Shown here in pieces: positions 23,831 through 30,060 of a stretch of 30,060 nt of DNA (the stretch's first letter is position 1; each line of letters opens with the position of its first letter). Under the pieces are notes generated by a model that was not told the DNA's origin, searched no databases, and saw only the letters and a list, made by a program, of their open reading frames with translations. A program made the position numbers and the translations under genes. Origin of the DNA: Treponema sp. UBA792 (GTDB lineage: Bacteria; Spirochaetota; Spirochaetia; Treponematales; Treponemataceae); contig DBIW01000027.1 in NCBI GenBank assembly GCA_002296965.1, forward strand, positions 14,392 through 44,451, written 5' to 3'.

Positions 23831-25297
23831 ATGAAAAGACTTTTTCTGTCGGCAATTCTCGGAGTGGCCGCGGTTCTGATGACGGCGCAGGAGCTGCGGG
23901 AGGAGAAAAATCCGGAAGTGGGCAGTCTGACTGATTCGGAATTTGTCGGAACGGCGCAGACCGCAATGGCCAGTCCTGATTATATGGTTACCGCCGGTGA
24001 TGTGTATATTCTGACGTACGCTGTGGGAAGCGCGCCTGTATCATATACAGTCGCAGTTGACAGCACATACAGAATAAAAATATCAAATCTGGCGGTACTT
24101 GATGCTACCGGAAAGTCCTATGTCACGCTGAAACGGCAGGTGGAGGATATTGTCTCAAAGAATTATCCCATGAGCGGAGCGCAGTTCGTGCTGCGCAGTC
24201 CGTCTTCGTTCAAAGTGAGGATAACCGGCGAGGTCAATCAGACTGCGGAGATGGATGTATGGGCGCTGACGAGAGTTTCGTCCGTAGTCGGAGACAACAT
24301 GACAGGATACGGTTCTGTCAGAAAAATTACGGTCACATCCGCCTCCGGAAAAACGCGCGCCTGTGACCTGTTCAAGGCAAAAAGATTCGGCGACATGACT
24401 CAGGATCCGTATCTGCGGCCGGGAGATGTGGTGACGGTTGGGCGTGTGGAGCGCAGGGTGACCATACAGGGTTCCGTTAAACGACCTGGAGTATATGAGC
24501 TGCTTGAAGGCGAACAGCTGCGTTCACTGATAGACCTGTATGCCGACGGCGCCGACTATATGGCGGATCTGAGCCGGATCGAGGTCACGAGGTTTACCGG
24601 CGCATCCGATGTCTCCGGCGAGAAGCTGTACATCGGAACCTCAGAATACGGGAATGACTATGAGCTGAAATGCTATGATATTGTCAGGGTTTCTTCGTAC
24701 AGCAATCTGAAGCCTGTGGTTTTTGTGGAAGGTGCGGTGTCTGTTGCCGACGGCGCGGAACTTGATGTGATGAACCGCTTCGCTGTCAGGTTCGAGCATG
24801 GAACGGATTATGCATACTTTGTCAGGGAGCATTCTGATTGGTTCAATGCGACAAGCGACACTGAACATGCATATATAATCCGCAAGGGACGGACGATGCC
24901 GCTGGCTCTGGACCGGATGCTGTATGATGCGTCATACCGTTCGGAAATCATGCTGGAGCCGGACGATGTGCTCAGAATACCTTTTAAGCAGTATTTTGTC
25001 AGCGTTGCCGGCGCGGTGAATAAGCCCGGCCGTTATCCTTATATTACCGACCGCACCTATGAGTATTATGTGGGGCTTGCTGGCGGATTCGTCTCCACTC
25101 AGAACGTAGGAAACGCGGTTAGGATAGTGGATATGGACGGAAACGAGCTTGGACGGGAAGACATGATAACGCCGGAGTGTATAATAACGGCAAAATCGAA
25201 TTCATTCACATATTATTTCGGAATCTGGGCGCCCGTCATTACAACCGTCCTGTCCGCCGTATCTGCAACAATTTCAATTATGGCCATCACAAGATGA
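23831..25297 (+). CDS. SLBB-domain polysaccharide-export-like envelope protein
   Basis: The 488-residue protein has an N-terminal signal peptide (MKRLFLSAILGVAAVLMTAQ), no lipobox, and a Wza/Poly_export-like domain opening with YMVTAGDVYILTYAVG. SLBB-type beta-grasp repeats follow: VTIQGSVKRPGVYELLEG, then VFVEGAVSVADGAELDVM, then FVSVAGAVNKPGRYPYITD, the last two being more divergent. A hydrophobic C-terminus (FGIWAPVITTVLSAVSATIS) probably spans the membrane. Such proteins form the periplasmic or outer-membrane conduit for polysaccharide export. GAGAGGA lies 8 nt before the ATG. No glycosyltransferase, Wzc kinase or other capsule gene is nearby, so it is an orphan here. Its last codon and stop overlap the start of the first 95-bp repeat (ATGA). 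Confidence 0.82.
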   Translation: MKRLFLSAILGVAAVLMTAQELREEKNPEVGSLTDSEFVGTAQTAMASPDYMVTAGDVYILTYAVGSAPVSYTVAVDSTYRIKISNLAVLDATGKSYVTLKRQVEDIVSKNYPMSGAQFVLRSPSSFKVRITGEVNQTAEMDVWALTRVSSVVGDNMTGYGSVRKITVTSASGKTRACDLFKAKRFGDMTQDPYLRPGDVVTVGRVERRVTIQGSVKRPGVYELLEGEQLRSLIDLYADGADYMADLSRIEVTRFTGASDVSGEKLYIGTSEYGNDYELKCYDIVRVSSYSNLKPVVFVEGAVSVADGAELDVMNRFAVRFEHGTDYAYFVREHSDWFNATSDTEHAYIIRKGRTMPLALDRMLYDASYRSEIMLEPDDVLRIPFKQYFVSVAGAVNKPGRYPYITDRTYEYYVGLAGGFVSTQNVGNAVRIVDMDGNELGREDMITPECIITAKSNSFTYYFGIWAPVITTVLSAVSATISIMAITR

Positions 25298-25478
25298 AGC
25301 ACCAGTGCGCCAGTTTTGCGGAGCAAAAGCTGCGGAGCGGCCTAGATTACGCCAGCAAATGAAAATCTGATAAACAGGCCGCTGAGAAATGAAGCACCAG
25401 TGCGCCAGTTTTGCGGAGCTAAAACTGCGGAACGGCCTAGATTACGCTAGCAAATGAAAATCTGATAAAAAGGCCGTT
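25294..25478 (+). repeat. Two tandem 95-bp structured repeats
   Basis: Copies begin at 25294 and 25389 and differ at only about six positions over some 85 bp. Each contains CAGTTTT pairing with AAAACTG (one bulge), then a longer hairpin. The outer stem is AGCGGCCT/AGGCCGCT in copy 1 (25336-25343 with 25376-25383) and AACGGCCT/AGGCCGTT in copy 2 (25431-25438 with 25471-25478); the inner stem is AGATT/AATCT with a 15-nt loop. The outer stem shows a compensatory G:C to A:T change. Each copy also holds a 22-codon frame beginning MKHQCASFAE and ending in TGA (25294-25362 and 25389-25457), without a good ribosome binding site. It may be a structured RNA, a REP-like dispersed repeat or a transcript end for the upstream gene. 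Confidence 0.75.
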
Positions 25479-25479
25479 A

Positions 25480-25508
25480 TTGACAAAAAAAATCCAAGTT
25501 ACTATTAT
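25480..25508 (+). promoter_or_regulatory. Strong promoter upstream of asnB
   Basis: Consensus TTGACA (25480-25485), exactly 17 nt, then TATTAT (25503-25508). The predicted transcription start is about 25515, some 265 nt before the asnB start codon. The -35 box begins two bases after the second 95-bp repeat's stem. Confidence 0.8.
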
Positions 25509-25513
25509 GTCTG

Positions 25514-25585
25514 AAAACGGCAATGGTGTCGGAATCATGTTCTTCTGCGGAAGAATTCGGGTTTCGTCGCCATTGCCGTTTTTTT
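25514..25585 (+). terminator. Intrinsic terminator at the very 5' end of the asnB transcript
   Basis: AAAACGGCAATGG (25514-25526) pairs with CCATTGCCGTTTT (25570-25582), and the T-run continues to 25585 (seven Ts). The inner part can form an additional hairpin (TTCTT-CTGCGG-AAGAA). Because the stem starts at the predicted transcription start, most transcripts would be RNAs of about 72 nt, either a small RNA gene or an attenuated leader. Confidence 0.75.
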
Positions 25586-25779
25586 GTTAACAATTTTGCG
25601 TTGCAGATTTTACAGGAGAATGTAATAAAAACTTTGCCTGAGATAGCGTCAAAGTTTTTATTCACAAGTTTGCGTTGCAAACTTTCTTATCAACTGCCCA
25701 TTCTCATTTCATTGCGAATGGGCATAAAAAGTCAAATCGGAAATTGAAATTTTCTCATTGACTTTTTATGGGAGGAATT
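25586..25779 (+). promoter_or_regulatory. Structured asnB leader, candidate riboregulator
   Basis: Between the early terminator and asnB lie four perfect inverted repeats: AATAAAAACTTTG/CAAAGTTTTTATT (25624-25636 with 25650-25662), AAGTTTGC/GCAAACTT (25666-25673 with 25677-25684), TGCCCATTC/GAATGGGCA (about 25695-25724), and ATAAAAAGTCAA/TTGACTTTTTAT (25724-25735 with 25758-25769). The last ends directly before the ribosome binding site GGGAGGA (25770-25776). CAAAGTTT (25650-25657) can also pair with AAACTTT (25679-25685), giving mutually exclusive folds. TTTGCGTTGCA occurs twice (25595, 25669). It matches no T-box or other riboswitch consensus that I know. Confidence 0.55.
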
Positions 25780-27375
25780 ATGTGTTCAATTATGGGGTAT
25801 TTTGGCGACTGCGTTCCTGCATCTGAATTTTCGGAAGGTTTTCATAAGACAAAGTCAAGAGGACCGGATCAGAGCGAAATCATTGAATTCCACGGCGGCA
25901 CGCTCGGATTTCACCGCCTTGCGATAATGGGGCTTCAGCCGGAAGGAATGCAGCCCTTTGAGTTCGGTGGAAATTACGTTGTCTGCAACGGCGAGATCTA
26001 CGGCTTCCGCGCACTCAAGGAGGAGCTGACAAAGAAAGGCTATTCGTTCCGCAGCGAGTCCGACTGCGAGATTCTGCTCCCGCTGTACAAGGAATACGGA
26101 CTTGATATGTTCCGCCGGCTTGACGCGGAATTTGCGCTTGTGATTTATGATTCGGCGAAAAAATCATTTGTTGCCGCGCGCGACCCGATCGGAATCCGTC
26201 CGCTTTATTACGGTTATGACGGCAGGGGACAGATTGCGTTTGCCAGCGAGCCGAAAAATCTCACCGGATTCATAAAGGAAATTCTCCCTTTCCCTCCGGG
26301 ACATTATTATGCGGACGGAAAATTTGTCTGCTACCGCGACATGACTAAAGTGAATTCCGTTTGCCACGACGACCTGGAGACTGTCTGCCGCAACATCCAC
26401 GACAAGCTTGTGAAGGGAATCGAGAAGAGGCTTGACGCGGACGCTCCTCTGGGCTTCCTGCTTTCCGGCGGTCTTGACTCGTCACTTGTCTGTGCGGTCA
26501 GCGCGAAAATTCTCGGAAAACCGATTGAGACTTTCGCTGTCGGAATGAAGACCGACGCAATCGACCTGAAATACGCCAAGGAGGTCGCCGAATTCATACA
26601 TTCAAACCATCACGAGATTATAATCACAAAGGAGGACGTGCTTTCTTCCCTTGAGGATGTGATTTACGCGCTTGGAACCTTTGACATAACCACAATCCGC
26701 GCCAGCATGGGAATGTACCTGATTTGCCGGGCGATTCATGAGCAGACGGACATCCGCGTCCTTCTTACAGGCGAGATAAGCGACGAGCTTTTCGGCTACA
26801 AATACACGGATTTTGCGCCTTCCGCGGATGAATTCCAGAAGGAGTCCGAAAAACGCATCCGTGAGCTTCATGAGTATGATGTCCTGCGCGCGGACCGCTG
26901 CATTTCGGTGAATTCGCTTGAGGCGCGCGTCCCGTTCGGGGATCTTGATTTTGTGGAATATGTGATGTCGGTAGATCCTGAGATGAAGATGAACAGGTAC
27001 GGCAAGGGCAAGTATCTTCTCCGCCATGCATTCGAGAAGGCCGGGGACGGAAGCGCGTATCTTCCGCATGACATTCTGATGAGGGAGAAGGCCGCATTCA
27101 GCGATGCCGTGGGACATTCGCTTGTGGACGACCTTAAGAAATACGCCGAGAGCCGCTACACCGATGCGGAATTCGAGGAGAAACGGCAGAAATATACCCA
27201 TGCGCGTCCGTTCACAAAGGAATCTCTGCTTTACCGCGAGATTTTCGAGAAATATTATCCGGGGCAGGCGCAGATGATAACTGATTTCTGGATGCCGAAC
27301 AAAAACTGGAAGGGCTGCGACGTGAACGATCCGTCCGCACGTGTTCTGAGCAACTACGGCGACAGCGGAAAATAA
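25780..27375 (+). CDS. asnB: Asparagine synthase (glutamine-hydrolysing)
   Basis: The enzyme makes asparagine from aspartate, ATP and glutamine in the cytoplasm. The ATG at 25780 is chosen because it puts the catalytic Cys at position 2 (MCSIMGYFGD), as class II amidotransferases require, and GGGAGGA lies just upstream; an in-frame ATG at 25768 would block the Cys. The glutaminase half has KSRGPDQS and CNGEIYGFRALKEEL; the synthetase half has FLLSGGLDSSLVCAV (ATP pyrophosphatase loop), TTIRASMGMYLI and LLTGEISDELFGYKY, followed by SLEARVPFGDLDFVEYVM. The 531 residues are close to E. coli AsnB (about 554), with a shorter C-terminus. It is followed by gltB in the same direction after 37 bp, so the two probably form a nitrogen-assimilation operon under the structured leader. 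Confidence 0.96.
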   Translation: MCSIMGYFGDCVPASEFSEGFHKTKSRGPDQSEIIEFHGGTLGFHRLAIMGLQPEGMQPFEFGGNYVVCNGEIYGFRALKEELTKKGYSFRSESDCEILLPLYKEYGLDMFRRLDAEFALVIYDSAKKSFVAARDPIGIRPLYYGYDGRGQIAFASEPKNLTGFIKEILPFPPGHYYADGKFVCYRDMTKVNSVCHDDLETVCRNIHDKLVKGIEKRLDADAPLGFLLSGGLDSSLVCAVSAKILGKPIETFAVGMKTDAIDLKYAKEVAEFIHSNHHEIIITKEDVLSSLEDVIYALGTFDITTIRASMGMYLICRAIHEQTDIRVLLTGEISDELFGYKYTDFAPSADEFQKESEKRIRELHEYDVLRADRCISVNSLEARVPFGDLDFVEYVMSVDPEMKMNRYGKGKYLLRHAFEKAGDGSAYLPHDILMREKAAFSDAVGHSLVDDLKKYAESRYTDAEFEEKRQKYTHARPFTKESLLYREIFEKYYPGQAQMITDFWMPNKNWKGCDVNDPSARVLSNYGDSGK

Positions 27376-27412
27376 AACCGCATTGACCTTTTTCAAGGAG
27401 GATTCGCAGTCT

Positions 27413-30060
27413 ATGGGGGACAAAATGAGCAGAACTTTGTATGATCCGTCATTTGAGCATGACGCTTGCGGAATCGGAGCAGTTGTAAACATTGACGGTA
27501 CGGCAACTCACAAAATCGTGGACAACGCGCTGTGCATAGTTGAAAAGCTGGAACACCGCGCAGGCAAAGATGCCACTGGAGAAACTGGTGACGGAGTTGG
27601 AATTCTTGTTCAGATTTCACATCAGTTTTTTAAGCAGGCTGCAAAGGAAATCGGAATAGAACTTAAAGAAGCGCGCGACTACGGAGTTGGAATGTTCTTC
27701 TTTCCGCAGGACAAATATATCCGCTCGCAGGCGATGAAAATGCTTGAAGTCCTTGCAAAAAAGGAAAATCTCAAATTCCTTGGCTGGAGAAAAGTTCCTG
27801 TAAATCCTGATGTTCTTGGTCAGCGCGCAAAAGACTGTATGCCTTGCATAATGCAGTGCTTTATCGAGCGTCCGGAAAATATCAGCCGCGGACTTGACTT
27901 TGACCGCAAGCTTTACATTCTGCGCCGCCAGTTTGAGCATTCACATTTGAACACATACATTGCTTCGCTTTCAAGCCGCACAATCGTCTACAAGGGAATG
28001 TTCCTTGTTCAGCAGCTGAGAACTTTCTACAAAGACCTTCAGTCCGAAGACTACACTTCATCCCTTGCGCTTGTCCACTCAAGATTCAGCACAAACACGC
28101 AGCCAAGCTGGCAGAGGGCGCATCCGAACAGATTCATTGCGCATAACGGAGAAATCAACACAATCCGCGGAAACGTTGACAGAATGCTTGCAAGAGAGGA
28201 AACTCTTGACTCTCCTGTTTTCAGGGATGAGGAGCTCCGGGAAATTCTTCCGGCTGTAGATGCGACAGGCTCTGACTCGGCAATGCTCGACAACACTTTG
28301 GAATTCCTTGTGATGAACGGAATGCCACTTCCACTTGCGGTGATGGTCTGCATTCCAGAGCCTTGGAAAAACGATGAGACGATGAGCCAGCAGAAACGCG
28401 ACTTCTACCATTACTGGGCAACAATGATGGAGCCATGGGACGGACCTGCGGCGATTCTTTTCAGCGACGGAGATTTTGTCGGAGCGACCCTTGACAGAAA
28501 CGGACTCCGCCCGAGCCGCTACTATATTACAAAAGACAATATGCTTATTCTTTCTTCGGAAGTCGGAGTTCTTGATATTCCGGAAGAAAACATCGTAAAA
28601 AAATCACGTCTTCAGCCCGGAAAAATTCTTCTTGTTGACACAGTCCAGAAGCGTCTTATTTCCGACGAGGAAGCGAAAAAGCAGTACATAAATCTTTATC
28701 CTTACGGCGAATGGCTCAACCTGAATCTTCTGAAGCTGAAGGATCTTGTGATTCCGAACAAAAAAATTCCAGTCTACACACAGGAAGAGCGCGACATAAT
28801 GTACCGTGCGTTCGGCTGGAACTACGAAGACGTGAACGAGATGATTCTTCCGATGGCGCAGAACGGAGTTGAACCAACCGGAGCCATGGGAATAGACACG
28901 CCGCTTGCAGTCATGAGCGACAAGCATCCGCCGCTTTACAATTACTTCAAGCAGCTGTTCGCGCAGGTTACGAATCCGCCGATTGATTCCCTGCGTGAAA
29001 AAATTGTTACCGACACGACAGTCTATGTCGGAACAGACGGAAATCTTCTTGAACCTAAAAGCGCGAACTGCACAGTACTTGAGATAAACAATCCGATTCT
29101 GACCGGTGTCGATATGCTCAAGCTCAAGAACCTGAACCGCCCCGGATTAAAAACTGCGGTTGTTTCCCTTTTGTATTATAAGAACACTTCGCTTAAAGAA
29201 GCCTTGGACAATATTTTTGTCGCAATCGAGCGTGAATATCACAACGGAAGCAACATAATCATTTTGAGCGACCGCGGAGTTGACGAAAACCACGTCGCCG
29301 TTCCAAGCCTTCTTGCCGTAAGCGGAGTTGAGCAGTACTTGATCCGCACAAAAAAGAGAACCGCAATTTCAATCATCCTTGAGTCAGCGGAAGTCAGAAA
29401 TGTCCATCAGGCAGCGATGTGCCTGGGCTACGGAGCGCGCGCGGTGAATCCTTATCTTGCCCACGAATGCATTGCCGAGCTCATTGACCAGAAGCTTTTG
29501 GACAAGGATTACCACACCGCAATCGAAGACTACAACAAGGGAATCATAAACGGAATTGTAAAAATCGCCGCAAAGATGGGAATCTCAACAATTCAGTCTT
29601 ATCAGTCCGCGCAGATTTTCGAGGCAATCGGAATCAGCAAAGATGTAATCGATGAATACTTTACAAACACAGTCAGCCGCGTTGGCGGAATCGGTCTGAA
29701 AGAAATTGACGAGGATGTGAACTTCCATCACAACAAGGCATTTGATCCGCTCGGTCTTGCCGTGAACACTCATCTTGATTCTGTTGGAAACCACAAACTG
29801 CGCCGCGGACCGACTTGCGAGGATCATCTTTACTCTCCTGAAACAATTATCGCCTTGCAGGAAGCTACCCGCACAGGAAGCTACGAAAGATTCAAGGAAT
29901 ACACAGCCTTGGTTGACGACAATGCGCATCCTCACACTTTGCGCGCAATGCTCAAATTCAGTTTTCCTGAAGGAAAAGAAATCAGCATAGACGAAGTTGA
30001 GCCGGTTTCCGAAATTGTAAAGCGGTTCAAGACTGGAGCTATGAGCTACGGTTCAATTTC
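27413..30060 (+). CDS. gltB: Glutamate synthase large subunit (3' end outside window)
   Basis: The reading frame is open to the right edge (about 882 codons of a protein normally near 1500). AAGGAGGA lies about 10 nt before the ATG at 27413; an ATG at 27425 is the alternative. The short propeptide ends before Cys19 in FEHDACGIGAVV, the nucleophile of the class II glutaminase domain, which continues with HRAGKDATGETGDG, VHSRFSTNTQPSWQRAHPNR and AHNGEINTIRGN. The central domain (LYNYFKQLFAQVTNPPIDSL, IIILSDRGVDENHVAVP) follows, and the window ends inside the start of the FMN domain (TGAMSYGSIS). It converts 2-oxoglutarate and glutamine to glutamate, together with a small subunit that would lie outside. 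It is somewhat AT-richer than asnB. Confidence 0.97.
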   Translation, partial: MGDKMSRTLYDPSFEHDACGIGAVVNIDGTATHKIVDNALCIVEKLEHRAGKDATGETGDGVGILVQISHQFFKQAAKEIGIELKEARDYGVGMFFFPQDKYIRSQAMKMLEVLAKKENLKFLGWRKVPVNPDVLGQRAKDCMPCIMQCFIERPENISRGLDFDRKLYILRRQFEHSHLNTYIASLSSRTIVYKGMFLVQQLRTFYKDLQSEDYTSSLALVHSRFSTNTQPSWQRAHPNRFIAHNGEINTIRGNVDRMLAREETLDSPVFRDEELREILPAVDATGSDSAMLDNTLEFLVMNGMPLPLAVMVCIPEPWKNDETMSQQKRDFYHYWATMMEPWDGPAAILFSDGDFVGATLDRNGLRPSRYYITKDNMLILSSEVGVLDIPEENIVKKSRLQPGKILLVDTVQKRLISDEEAKKQYINLYPYGEWLNLNLLKLKDLVIPNKKIPVYTQEERDIMYRAFGWNYEDVNEMILPMAQNGVEPTGAMGIDTPLAVMSDKHPPLYNYFKQLFAQVTNPPIDSLREKIVTDTTVYVGTDGNLLEPKSANCTVLEINNPILTGVDMLKLKNLNRPGLKTAVVSLLYYKNTSLKEALDNIFVAIEREYHNGSNIIILSDRGVDENHVAVPSLLAVSGVEQYLIRTKKRTAISIILESAEVRNVHQAAMCLGYGARAVNPYLAHECIAELIDQKLLDKDYHTAIEDYNKGIINGIVKIAAKMGISTIQSYQSAQIFEAIGISKDVIDEYFTNTVSRVGGIGLKEIDEDVNFHHNKAFDPLGLAVNTHLDSVGNHKLRRGPTCEDHLYSPETIIALQEATRTGSYERFKEYTALVDDNAHPHTLRAMLKFSFPEGKEISIDEVEPVSEIVKRFKTGAMSYGSI

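Noticed and set aside
25294..25478. CRISPR array
   Set aside because: Only two adjacent copies of 95 bp with no spacers between short repeats, and no cas genes.
25477..25680. 67-codon minus-strand frame over the asnB leader
   Set aside because: TTG start, overlaps the promoter and terminator structures; better explained by the structured leader.
25509..25779. T-box or glutamine riboswitch upstream of asnB
   Set aside because: The T-box antiterminator signature (AGGGTGGNACCGCG) is absent, and the glutamine riboswitch motif is not recognisable.
26602..27492. 296-codon minus-strand frame across asnB and the gltB start
   Set aside because: Antisense to two clear enzymes; no recognisable motif.

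Overview
The window looks like part of a spirochaete chromosome, most likely a host-associated Treponema-type organism. This rests on the mix of genes (SUMF1-repeat protein, several lipoproteins, a complete pst operon, an SLBB-type export protein, a DUF763 protein) and on composition; there is no rRNA or other decisive marker, so the assignment is an inference. Most of the window (about 1.5-25.3 kb and 25.78-27.4 kb) is fairly GC-rich with an unusual excess of GAATTC words. The first gene and the 25.3-25.78 kb intergenic region are clearly AT-richer, and gltB is mildly so.

Layout. 1-1.49 kb: 3' part of a membrane-anchored protein with two SUMF1-like domains. 1.53-4.41 kb (minus): nadE (glutamine-dependent NAD synthetase) followed by rlmJ (23S rRNA methyltransferase). 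4.5-8.5 kb (minus): pstS-pstC-pstA-pstB-phoU, with a circularly permuted PstS and two palindromic operator candidates at the promoter. 8.7-10.1 kb (plus): a small unknown protein and a radical SAM protein of the PflX/COG1313 type. 10.2-15.9 kb (plus): malQ translationally coupled to a large GH13-like protein, probably an alpha-glucan/glycogen pair. 16.1-19.2 kb (minus): two lipoprotein genes in one transcription unit. 19.35-20.19 kb (plus): MBL-fold hydrolase. 20.2-20.3 kb: bidirectional terminator and tRNA-Arg(CCT). 20.4-22.04 kb (minus): fhs. 22.15-23.44 kb (minus): DUF763 protein. 23.56-23.79 kb: a 225-bp element with 18-bp perfect inverted ends and a C9 tract. 23.83-25.3 kb (plus): an SLBB-domain polysaccharide-export-like protein. 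25.29-25.78 kb: two 95-bp tandem structured repeats, a strong promoter and a highly structured leader with an early intrinsic terminator. 25.78-30.06 kb (plus): asnB and the first part of gltB, a nitrogen-assimilation pair.

The most interesting material is non-coding. It includes the asnB leader (terminator at the transcript's 5' end plus several further perfect inverted repeats reaching the ribosome binding site), the 95-bp tandem repeats whose stem shows a compensatory base change, and the inverted-repeat element with poly-C just upstream of an envelope-export gene. A recurrent arrangement places a -10 box only 6-10 nt before the start codon, implying leaderless mRNAs for at least four genes. 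Among proteins, the permuted order of the PstS halves stands out.
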